A stretch of 53,203 nucleotides of DNA. Source: Vibrio ruber DSM 16370. GTDB lineage: Bacteria; Pseudomonadota; Gammaproteobacteria; Enterobacterales; Vibrionaceae. Under the pieces are notes generated by a model. It saw only the letters and a list, made by a program, of their open reading frames with translations. It had not been told where the DNA came from and ran no database searches. The stretch covers positions 1 through 53,203 of the forward strand of contig NZ_FULE01000023.1 in assembly GCF_900163965.1 (NCBI RefSeq), read 5' to 3'. Positions 37,493 to 45,890 of this stretch are shown here, one piece after another. Within the stretch, counting starts at the first letter, position 1. Each line of letters opens with the position of its first letter. Made by a program: the position numbers and the translations under genes.

Positions 37493-38638
37493 ATGAGTCA
37501 TCTTGATCACAATGATGTTCAACAGACATCTCATCAGCAAAGTCTGAATGATCAACTCGTTGAAATTCATGAATATATTTGCGAAAAACTGCCTCAAATC
37601 GCCCGAATTTCATTTGCGCTGTACGAATCATTTTCAGACCATTTAAAAACTTACGCAGACAGCACTCCGGATCATGAAATTTTACTTCACTATGAATACC
37701 CGCTCAGTCAGCTTCCCGGGCTGAAAGCCTGTGCTGTTGAACAATGCGATCGCTGTATCAACGAACCGTCTCAGTCACTGGAAACCGATACCCCGCACAA
37801 TCAATGGCTCAAACAGCAACATTTTGGCGCCTCACTTGCCTCACCGATATACTATAACCATGAATTTATTGGCTTTATTTTCATAAATACTGCCGAAGGA
37901 TACAGTTTCGACGATCAACTCTGCCAGCAACTGTCAACACATATCGACACGATTCGTCAGGCAATTACGCGTGAGTATGAAACCATTCATAAGATTCTGG
38001 ATATGACGAGTTTCATTCTCAAACAGAACCCGAAACATCTGGCGCAAAGCAGGGATCATCAAGAGAGAATGTATCATTTCACCAAAGTTATCGCCCGAGG
38101 TGTCTCACCGCAATATCATCTGGACGACGAACAAATCGACCATATCACACTGTTTTCACGGTTGCATGATATCGGTAAGCTCTCGATTCCACATCATTTG
38201 CTGTTAAAACCCGGAGGACTAGGAGTGATGGAGAGGCAACAGGTCATCGGGCATATCGATAAAGGGATTGAGATTATGGAGTCAGTCTTGTCTCGCGCCA
38301 ATTGCCTGCATCATGCTTGCATTCAGACCCTGAAAGAGATTGTTTCCTATCACCATGAGTTAATGGACGGCAGCGGTTATCCCTTCGGTCTCAAAGAAGA
38401 TGATATCCCGATCCCGGCACGGATCATCACCGTCGCCAATATTTTCGATGCACTGACCACTCACCGGCCTTATAAACAGGCTCGCTCAGTCCCGTTTGCT
38501 CTCCTTGAATTAGAGAAAATGGTTGCCGAAGGTAAACTTGATAAACATTGCGTCAATGCGCTGAGAAAAAATCAGGAATTTTTAAACGATATTATCCGGA
38601 AATATCCGGAGCCGGATCCCAGCAATCTCTCCTGTTGA
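37493..38638 (+). CDS. HD-GYP cyclic-di-GMP phosphodiesterase with N-terminal GAF-like domain
   Basis: The 381-residue protein has a GAF-like sensor (about 15-160) and an HD-GYP domain. The metal motif HD is at 225-226 (SRLHDIGKLSIP), and HHELMDGSGYP at 287-297 fits the catalytic HHExxDGxGYP motif. It would hydrolyse c-di-GMP to pGpG and GMP. No membrane helix or receiver domain is present, so it is cytoplasmic and controlled by a ligand of the GAF-like part (unknown). From memory V. cholerae VC2340 occupies this place. Confidence 0.85.
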   Translation: MSHLDHNDVQQTSHQQSLNDQLVEIHEYICEKLPQIARISFALYESFSDHLKTYADSTPDHEILLHYEYPLSQLPGLKACAVEQCDRCINEPSQSLETDTPHNQWLKQQHFGASLASPIYYNHEFIGFIFINTAEGYSFDDQLCQQLSTHIDTIRQAITREYETIHKILDMTSFILKQNPKHLAQSRDHQERMYHFTKVIARGVSPQYHLDDEQIDHITLFSRLHDIGKLSIPHHLLLKPGGLGVMERQQVIGHIDKGIEIMESVLSRANCLHHACIQTLKEIVSYHHELMDGSGYPFGLKEDDIPIPARIITVANIFDALTTHRPYKQARSVPFALLELEKMVAEGKLDKHCVNALRKNQEFLNDIIRKYPEPDPSNLSC

Positions 38639-38951
38639 GTCACCATTGGTTTCGCTCACACATCGGCAGAGTTCAAGAAGCGGAATGAATCTTTTTCTGA
38701 CACAACTTATCAAGAAATACATCACAAAAACGAATTATATAAAACACAAAATTATCGAAATAATCTTAAAGTAAAGCTAAGCCAATCAAAACTTTGAAAT
38801 TCAATAAAACAGCCAGCCTATGGCTAGCTATAAATATAATACAAGTAAAGATAAAGGCCTGTGTCTGATGATGCGCTCCGAATCATCGCCTCGTGAGGGC
38901 ACTTGGACATAAGCGCCACTAAATAATACAGCCTAATAACGGATACAGCTT
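38639..38951. promoter_or_regulatory. 313-base gap with promoter-like signal and hairpin before the acyl-CoA ligase gene
   Basis: No gene is seen. The first half is very AT-rich. A TATAAT at 38835-38840 is a plausible -10 for the ligase gene, although no standard -35 is apparent. A hairpin GATGAT-9-ATCATC (38867-38872 and 38882-38887) would lie in an approximately 105-base 5' leader. The leader resembles no riboswitch I know. Confidence 0.45.
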
Positions 38952-40667
38952 ATGCTCATCAAAGGACATCAAACTCATACCGATTGCAGTTCGTTGGCAA
39001 CCCCCTACGAATGTTTACTTCACTGGGCTGAATCACGGCCGGATGATGTTTATCTGAAACAGATCAGGCATCGCCGCTTTGAGACGTATACATTTGCTCA
39101 AGTGGCCGATCACGCTCAACGGTTGGTGAGTGCATTACATAAGCTCAACCTGAAACCGGAAGATCGCATCGCAGTTATTTCGAAAAATTGTGCAGAGTGG
39201 TTTATTTGTGATCTGGCAATTATGCTGGGTGGCTTTGTCAGCGTACCGATCTTTCCAACGGCTAACGAAGACACCATCGATTATTGCCTCACGCACAGTG
39301 AGTGCAAAGCAGCATTCATTGGTAAGCTGGATGACATGGCTGCTGTCACGGAAGTTCTGAACAACAAGCCTGATTTAATCAGTATCGCCCTCCCGTACGA
39401 TAGTGCGCCACACTGTCAGTATCATTACAACCAACTCATTCATGATCATCCCCCGACAGCCTACAAACCGGAACATCAGGATCAATCGCTGATGTCAATT
39501 GTATACACATCCGGTACATCCGGAACGCCGAAAGGCGCAATGTTAAGTTATGGTGGTTTTGCTTGGTCAGTGCGCCAGTTAAGCCAGTGTATCGGCATCA
39601 GGAATCATGATCGGCTGTTCTCCTATTTACCGCTGGCTCATATCACAGAACGTGTTTATATCTTTGGTTCCTCAATTTTCTCAGGCGTACAGACCGCTTT
39701 TCCGGAATCCCTCGATACATTTATCGAAGATGTTAAAATGCATTGTCCGACGCTATTTATTTCTGTCCCCCGATTATGGACACTTTTTCAGCAACGTATT
39801 CTGGATACTATTCCACAAAAACGGCTTGCATTTCTCCTTAAGATCCCACTGATTCGCACCATTATCCGCAAGAAGGTCGCCCATGCATTAGGCCTGAATA
39901 AAGCGAGAGTTCTCGGCTGCGGCTCGGCACCCGTCTCTCCTGATTTATTACTTTGGTATGATAATCTGGGGCTGGAGATCACTGAGGCCTGGGGAATGAC
40001 TGAATCCTTTGCCTACTCTACGCTCAACTATCCTTATCAGAAGTCCAAAGTAGGTACCGTCGGCCTTGCCGGGCCCGGCGTGACACTCAAAATCGCGGAA
40101 GAAGGTGAAGTTTTAGTTCAGAGTCAGGGGTTATTTACGGGTTACTACAAGAATGAGCAGGCAACCCGGGAAGTCATCACTGATGATGGCTGGCTGAAAA
40201 CCGGTGATATTGGCAAACTCGATTCGGACGGTTATCTGTCTATCGTGGGAAGAAAAAACGATACCTTCAAAACAGCAAAAGGAAAATTTGTTTCCCCGGT
40301 ACCAATAGAGAAAAAGCTCTATCAGGCCAGTCGTGTTGAAATGTTATGCCTGATCGGTTTAGGTCTCCCCGGACCAATATTGTTGGTTGTCCCGCACAAC
40401 ATCCCCCATTTCGACAAGGCCCGATATGAACGCTCAGCCAGACGTATCATTGCAACAATCAATCAGGAGTTGCAATCTCACGAGCAAATCAAAGGGGTAT
40501 TAATGGTGAAAGATTCCTGGAGTATTGAGAATGGAATTCTGACACCAACACTCAAAATCAAAAGGCACTTACTGGAGAAACAATATCACCAACTCGGATT
40601 GAACTGGCCAAAAGATAAACTTGTGGTGTGGGAAGATGCAATCACCGAAAATCATCCGTACGGTTAA
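38952..40667 (+). CDS. Long-chain fatty acid-CoA ligase-like AMP-forming enzyme
   Basis: The 571-residue ANL-superfamily enzyme has the nucleotide motif IVYTSGTSGTPKGAMLSY, the LPLAHITER segment, the ITEAWGMTESFAYSTL motif and the hinge region LKTGDIGKLDSDGYLSIVGR. The final lysine motif region is TPTLKIKRHLLE. It activates a carboxylic acid, probably a fatty acid, as acyl-AMP and then acyl-CoA. It is shorter than E. coli FadD (about 561 versus 571, so similar). Exact substrate unknown. From memory VC2341 in V. cholerae. Confidence 0.82.
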   Translation: MLIKGHQTHTDCSSLATPYECLLHWAESRPDDVYLKQIRHRRFETYTFAQVADHAQRLVSALHKLNLKPEDRIAVISKNCAEWFICDLAIMLGGFVSVPIFPTANEDTIDYCLTHSECKAAFIGKLDDMAAVTEVLNNKPDLISIALPYDSAPHCQYHYNQLIHDHPPTAYKPEHQDQSLMSIVYTSGTSGTPKGAMLSYGGFAWSVRQLSQCIGIRNHDRLFSYLPLAHITERVYIFGSSIFSGVQTAFPESLDTFIEDVKMHCPTLFISVPRLWTLFQQRILDTIPQKRLAFLLKIPLIRTIIRKKVAHALGLNKARVLGCGSAPVSPDLLLWYDNLGLEITEAWGMTESFAYSTLNYPYQKSKVGTVGLAGPGVTLKIAEEGEVLVQSQGLFTGYYKNEQATREVITDDGWLKTGDIGKLDSDGYLSIVGRKNDTFKTAKGKFVSPVPIEKKLYQASRVEMLCLIGLGLPGPILLVVPHNIPHFDKARYERSARRIIATINQELQSHEQIKGVLMVKDSWSIENGILTPTLKIKRHLLEKQYHQLGLNWPKDKLVVWEDAITENHPYG

Positions 40668-40736
40668 CTTCTCATGAATGATTTTCGGCGACTCAGGCGT
40701 AAAAGCTAACAACGACACCGGAATAATAGCGGTTAA

Positions 40737-40943
40737 TCAATCCCAGAAATATTTTTGACACTCTTTCTGGGCTTGTTCCCGACTCAAACCGATATCTTCC
40801 AACAGATGTTCCGGCAATTCTGACAATTGTCGGCGTGTCTTGTAGTTTTGCTGCCAGTGTTTTATCAAAGAGTAGATATTCTTAACCCAAAAACGATAAG
40901 TATCAATTAAAGGCGGTTGAATTTTATTGACAATCTCGTTCAT
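40737..40943 (-). CDS. DUF1127 (YjiS-like) small protein
   Basis: This 68-residue protein ends with the DUF1127 signature RRQLSELPEHLLEDIGLSREQAQKE, an arginine- and leucine-rich helix pair. Such proteins regulate phosphate, RNA turnover or metabolism in other bacteria; the role here is not known. AAGGA lies six bases before the ATG. It is divergent from a LysR gene 100 bases away, which may control it. Confidence 0.82.
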   Translation of the reverse strand: MNEIVNKIQPPLIDTYRFWVKNIYSLIKHWQQNYKTRRQLSELPEHLLEDIGLSREQAQKECQKYFWD

Positions 40944-41043
40944 AGTTTATCCTTGATATATGGTGTTTTCGTGGTTAAATAATTATCGAAAATAGCCCAT
41001 GGCACAAACGATAAAAACTGACACTCAATTAAGGAAAACTTAA

Positions 41044-41982
41044 GTGAAAAGTCGCCTACCTCCTTTACAATCTGTCTATTATTTTTACATGGCAGCACAA
41101 GCAGGCAGTTTCAAAATTGCATCCGAACAACTGTTTGTCAGCGCTGCTGCAATCAGTCAGCAAATTCGTCAGTTAGAGGAGTGGTTGAAATGTGAATTGT
41201 TCATTCGTCAACACAGGCGTGTTCATCTGACAACAGAAGGACAAATTCTCTATAAGTATGCGCAGAAAGGGTTTTCTGAACTCTATGCAGGTATACAACG
41301 TTTGACTCAAGATCCGTCACCGAATCAACTGTCTATTTCTACCCATCCGGCTTTTGCCCAACACTGGCTCGTTCCCAAACTTCAAGAGTTCAGACAGAAA
41401 CATCCGGATATCATACTGCTGATCGACCCGAAAGATGCATTGGTGACATTTCAGGATGACTCCGTTGATCTCTGTATTCGTTATGGGCAAGGGAACTATG
41501 AGAATCTGACCAGCATCAAGCTGATGGATGAAGTGCTCTATCCGGTTTGTCATCCGCTTTATCAGAAACAGCATCAAATTGAATCGGTCAATGACTTATA
41601 TCGTGTTGACTTAATTGAAGATATGATTCCAGATATGAGCTGGGAACTATGGCTAAACTCTATCGGAGCCCCGACCGGGCGTCCGACACTTCAGTATGAA
41701 GGGTCACTGTTTGTCCTGGAAGGCGCGTTAGCTGTACAAGGTGTCGCCCTGATGAAGCACACGTTGGCCCATCGCTATATTCAGGAAGGAAAGCTCATCC
41801 GTATTGGCCATCAGGCTATTCGCTCCCGTTATAGTTACTATATTTGTGCCCCGGAAAGCTACCTGCAAAGGAAAAAGGTCAAGGTCTTTATCGTCTGGAT
41901 ACAAGAACAAATCGCAACGTTCACGCTTTCGGGTTTAAACGAACTCGATATTATCGAGCGAACTATCATCGAACGAACATAG
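41044..41982 (+). CDS. LysR-family regulator, GcvA-like
   Basis: The 312-residue protein starts at GTG 41044 (AAGGA eight bases upstream). The helix-turn-helix (LPPLQSVYYFYMAAQAGSFK, then SAAAISQQIRQLEEWLK) and the effector domain (CIRYGQGNYENL) match the GcvA/AmpR/TrpI subgroup. The last residues are IIERTIIERT: the coding sequence holds a near-exact 15-base tandem repeat at 41950-41979. The target is probably the divergent DUF1127 gene; this is inference. Confidence 0.85.
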   Translation: MKSRLPPLQSVYYFYMAAQAGSFKIASEQLFVSAAAISQQIRQLEEWLKCELFIRQHRRVHLTTEGQILYKYAQKGFSELYAGIQRLTQDPSPNQLSISTHPAFAQHWLVPKLQEFRQKHPDIILLIDPKDALVTFQDDSVDLCIRYGQGNYENLTSIKLMDEVLYPVCHPLYQKQHQIESVNDLYRVDLIEDMIPDMSWELWLNSIGAPTGRPTLQYEGSLFVLEGALAVQGVALMKHTLAHRYIQEGKLIRIGHQAIRSRYSYYICAPESYLQRKKVKVFIVWIQEQIATFTLSGLNELDIIERTIIERT

Positions 41983-42046
41983 TTTCAGCGCTGATTCACC
42001 GCAACTACAAACTGTCACCACCACACTTAAGGCGTTTAATAGATGA

Positions 42047-42083
42047 CAACAAAAAGCCCCGTTCGCTTTCGCAACGGGGCTTT
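42047..42083 (-). terminator. Rho-independent terminator of fusA2
   Basis: AAAGCCCCGTT (42053-42063) and AACGGGGCTTT (42073-42083) form an 11-bp stem with a 9-base loop, followed on the minus strand by TTGTTG. It is 26 bases past the stop and can also serve the converging LysR gene. Confidence 0.9.
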
Positions 42084-42108
42084 ATCGTTAAAGGGTTAAG
42101 CCAAAGAA

Positions 42109-44196
42109 TTACTTCTTAGCATTACGCTCTTTAACTTCAGCAATTACTTTCTCAGCAACGTTTGCTGGACATGCTGCGTATTTTTCGAACTCCATCGAGA
42201 ACTGACCACGACCTGAAGTCATTGTACGTAGTGTACCGATATAGCCGAACATCTCAGAAAGAGGAACGTCAGCTTTGATACGTACGCCAGTTGCACCAGC
42301 TTGTTGATCTTTGATCATACCACGACGACGGTTAAGGTCACCGATGACATCACCAACGTTATCTTCTGGTGAGAATACGTCAACTTTCATGATTGGCTCA
42401 AGAAGCTGCGCACCTGCTTTAGGCATAGATTGACGGAATGCACCTTTCGCTGCGATTTCAAATGCGATTGCAGATGAGTCCACTGCGTGGAAGCCACCGT
42501 CGAACAGTTCAACTTCAACGTCTAGCGTTGGGAACCCTGCCAGCACACCGTGCTGCATCATACCTTCGAAGCCTTTCTCGATTGCAGGCCAGAATTCTTT
42601 AGGAACGTTACCACCAACAACAGTTGATTTGAAAGTAAAGCCAGAGTTTGGCTCACCTGGTTTGATACGGTAATCGATCTTACCGAACTGACCAGAACCA
42701 CCAGACTGTTTCTTGTGCGTGTAGCTATCTTCGATTTCTTTGGTGATAGTTTCACGGTAAGCAACCTGAGGTGCACCGACTTCCAGCTCAACACCGTAAG
42801 TCCGTTTCAGGATGTCTACTTTGATGTCCAAGTGAAGTTCGCCCATACCTTTCAGGATGGTTTCACCTGAATCTTCATCAGTCTCAACCTGGAATGACGG
42901 ATCTTCTGCAACCATCTTACCGATCGCGATACCCATTTTCTCAGTAGAACCTTTATCTTTCGGTGAAACCGCGATAGAGATTACTGGTTCAGGGAAAATC
43001 ATTGGCTCAAGTGTACATTCATGCTTTGGATCACACAGCGTATGACCAGTTTGAACGTTCTTCATCCCAACAACTGCGATGATATCACCGGCTTGTGCAG
43101 AAGTGATCTCAGTACGATCATCTGCCTGCATCTCAACCATACGGCCGATACGCTCAGTTTTACCAGTTGCAGAGTTCAGGATGGTATCACCTTTCTTCAT
43201 CACACCTGAGTAGATACGGATGAAGGTCAGTGCACCGAAGCGGTCATCCATGATTTTGAATGCCAATGCTTTCAGCGGTTCTGCTGCGTCTACTTTTGCC
43301 ACTTCACCAGTTGGTTCACCAGTTTGTGGATCAGTCAGTTCTTGTGGATCAACTTCTGTTGGGTCTGGCAAATAATCAACAACTGCGTCCAGAACCAACT
43401 GAACACCTTTGTTCTTAAATGCAGAACCACAGTAAGTCGGGAAAAATGCCAGGTCACGTGTACCTTTACGGATACAACGCTTGATGTCTTCGATAGAAGG
43501 CTCTTCACCATCCATGTAAGCCATCATCAGATCGTCATCTTGCTCAACAGCAGTTTCAATCAGGTACTCACGGTATTCGTCTACCTGATCAACCATATCT
43601 GCCGGAACATCTTTGATTTCGTAGTTTTCTGGTAGACCTGTGTCATCCCATACGTAGGCTTGACGAGTCAGAACGTCAACAACGCCCACGAATTCGTCTT
43701 CACGACCGATAGGCAAAGTCATTACCAATGGAGTCGCTGCCAGAACGTTCTTCACTTGTTCAACAACGTTGAAGAAATCTGCACCCATACGATCCAGTTT
43801 GTTAACGAAGATGATACGTGCAACTTCTGATTCGTTCGCGTAACGCCAGTTAGTTTCTGACTGAGGTTCAACACCACCAGAACCACAGAATACACCGATA
43901 CCGCCATCAAGAACTTTCAGTGAACGGTATACTTCTACTGTAAAGTCAACGTGTCCAGGAGTATCGATAACGTTTAGACGGTGGTTTTTCCACTCACAAG
44001 TTACCGCAGCTGATTGGATAGTAATACCGCGCTCTGCTTCCTGCTCCATGAAGTCTGTAGTTGATTCACCATCGTGAACCTCACCCGTTCTATGGATTTT
44101 ACCAGTAAGCTTAAGAATACGCTCAGTGGTAGTGGTTTTACCCGCGTCAACGTGCGCGAAAATACCAATGTTTCTGTATTTCGATAAATCTGCCAT
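42109..44196 (-). CDS. fusA: Elongation factor G, paralog outside the str operon
   Basis: The 695-residue GTPase has G1 [14 protein letters not shown]3 DTPGH (in [13 protein letters not shown]) and G4 NKLD, then EF-G domains II to V ending [24 protein letters not shown]. It promotes translocation of tRNA and mRNA, or ribosome recycling. Start [19 protein letters not shown] differs from canonical EF-G ([22 protein letters not shown]). No rpsL, rpsG or tuf is near, so this is the second vibrio EF-G gene (from memory VC2342). Codon choice is strongly biased, as in highly expressed genes. The start ATG at 44196 has no strong ribosome site that I can identify. Confidence 0.9.
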   Translation of the reverse strand: MADLSKYRNIGIFAHVDAGKTTTTERILKLTGKIHRTGEVHDGESTTDFMEQEAERGITIQSAAVTCEWKNHRLNVIDTPGHVDFTVEVYRSLKVLDGGIGVFCGSGGVEPQSETNWRYANESEVARIIFVNKLDRMGADFFNVVEQVKNVLAATPLVMTLPIGREDEFVGVVDVLTRQAYVWDDTGLPENYEIKDVPADMVDQVDEYREYLIETAVEQDDDLMMAYMDGEEPSIEDIKRCIRKGTRDLAFFPTYCGSAFKNKGVQLVLDAVVDYLPDPTEVDPQELTDPQTGEPTGEVAKVDAAEPLKALAFKIMDDRFGALTFIRIYSGVMKKGDTILNSATGKTERIGRMVEMQADDRTEITSAQAGDIIAVVGMKNVQTGHTLCDPKHECTLEPMIFPEPVISIAVSPKDKGSTEKMGIAIGKMVAEDPSFQVETDEDSGETILKGMGELHLDIKVDILKRTYGVELEVGAPQVAYRETITKEIEDSYTHKKQSGGSGQFGKIDYRIKPGEPNSGFTFKSTVVGGNVPKEFWPAIEKGFEGMMQHGVLAGFPTLDVEVELFDGGFHAVDSSAIAFEIAAKGAFRQSMPKAGAQLLEPIMKVDVFSPEDNVGDVIGDLNRRRGMIKDQQAGATGVRIKADVPLSEMFGYIGTLRTMTSGRGQFSMEFEKYAACPANVAEKVIAEVKERNAKK

Positions 44197-44374
44197 TGTC
44201 TTACTCTGTTAATAAGGTATAAAGTGCGCGCAGAGTATATCATAATCCGTCAAGACTGATAGCCCCGCTCGCGGTTTGGTGAAAAATATTTTCCATCGCC
44301 TCATTCAAAGGGATTTTCAATATTTTTGCTGGTTATTCATTTGAGAAACAAGCTAATTTTCTCAATCCGTATTA

Positions 44375-45754
44375 CTAAAGCTCATCAAAAGCCTGAATCG
44401 CATCGGCCAATTTTTTCACCGCATGGATTTGCATGCCTTCGATACCACCTTTCGGCATATTGGCATGAGGAATAATGGCTTTTTTAAATCCATGCTTGAA
44501 CGCTTCATTTAACCGCTCCTGTCCGCTTGGTACAGGGCGAATTTCTCCCGCAAGCCCGACTTCACCAAAAATGACCACATCTTTGGGTAAAGGCCGATCC
44601 CGGAAGCTCGACAATAATGCCATCACCAAAGCCAGATCAGCACTGGTTTCGGTGACTTTCACCCCACCGACAACATTCACAAACACATCTTGATCAGCCA
44701 TCATCAGGCCACCGTGTTTATGCAACACAGCCAGAAGCAGAGAAAGGCGGTTTTGTTCCAGGCCGACAGCCACTCTGCGCGGGTTCGCAAGTTGTGAGTA
44801 ATCCACCAAGGCTTGAATCTCGACCAGTAGTGGCCGTGTGCCTTCCCAGACGACCATCACAGAACTACCGGACGTTTCTTCTTCGCCTCTGGATAAGAAT
44901 ATAGCAGAGGGATTGTTGACTTCTCTCATCCCTTGCCCGGTCATCGCAAAAACCCCCAGCTCATTCACGGCGCCAAAGCGGTTTTTGTGACTCCTGAGCG
45001 TTCTAAAACGGCTGTCTGTCCCACCATCCAATAACACTGAGCAATCAATAATATGTTCAAGCACTTTTGGCCCGGCTAGCGTACCATCTTTTGTCACGTG
45101 CCCGACAATAAACAGTGCAACATGATTTTGTTTTGCATAACGGGTCAATGCCGTAGCGGATTCCCGAACCTGAGAAACACTCCCCGGAGAGGACTGAACA
45201 TCCGCAACATGCATCACTTGAATTGAATCAATCACCATGATCTTCGGCTGCTCTTGTTCGGCAATCTGACAGATTCGATCCACGCTGGTTTCGGATAACA
45301 TTCGGAGTCGATCTTTCGGCAACCCTAAACGAGAAGCTCGCATCGCAACCTGTTGAAGCGATTCTTCTCCGGTTACATACAGCGTCGGAATCCCGCTGGC
45401 AAGATAACACATAACCTGTAACAACAGCGTTGACTTCCCGGCTCCGGGATTACCACCGATCAGAATGGCAGCACCGGGAACGACACCACCGCCCAAAACA
45501 CGGTCTAATTCTTTGAAGCCGCTAGTAAAACGAGGAACTTCTTGCAGGTCAATATCAGCCAGTGTTTGAACTTTAGCTTCAGTTGTTCCGCCTGCATAAC
45601 CACTCAATCGCTCATTCCGAGAAACCTGAGAAGATGCAGCCAATCGGACTTCCGTAATGGTATTCCATGCCCCACATGCATTACATTGCCCTTGCCAGCG
45701 GGGGAAATCCGCACCACAATCATTACAAACGTATGCTCTTTTTGTCTTCGCCAT
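44375..45754 (-). CDS. radA: DNA repair protein RadA (Sms)
   Basis: The 459-residue protein has an N-terminal zinc finger (CNDCGADFPRWQGQCNACGAW), a RecA-like ATPase with GGNPGAGKSTLL, the RadA-specific SHKNRFGA (KNRFG) motif and a C-terminal Lon-like domain. RadA drives branch migration of recombination intermediates. It is monocistronic between fusA2 and the PilZ gene. Confidence 0.95.
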   Translation of the reverse strand: MAKTKRAYVCNDCGADFPRWQGQCNACGAWNTITEVRLAASSQVSRNERLSGYAGGTTEAKVQTLADIDLQEVPRFTSGFKELDRVLGGGVVPGAAILIGGNPGAGKSTLLLQVMCYLASGIPTLYVTGEESLQQVAMRASRLGLPKDRLRMLSETSVDRICQIAEQEQPKIMVIDSIQVMHVADVQSSPGSVSQVRESATALTRYAKQNHVALFIVGHVTKDGTLAGPKVLEHIIDCSVLLDGGTDSRFRTLRSHKNRFGAVNELGVFAMTGQGMREVNNPSAIFLSRGEEETSGSSVMVVWEGTRPLLVEIQALVDYSQLANPRRVAVGLEQNRLSLLLAVLHKHGGLMMADQDVFVNVVGGVKVTETSADLALVMALLSSFRDRPLPKDVVIFGEVGLAGEIRPVPSGQERLNEAFKHGFKKAIIPHANMPKGGIEGMQIHAVKKLADAIQAFDEL

Positions 45755-45890
45755 ATCCCCTCAACTCGATTATGGAATGTGATTCAGTATACAGTTTAAT
45801 TCGACGGATCCCGAAAATAACAAATAACTCATTAAATAATTGACGAAAAAAGCCGATAATTATTTCAGAGCGTGAACATCATAAATAATT

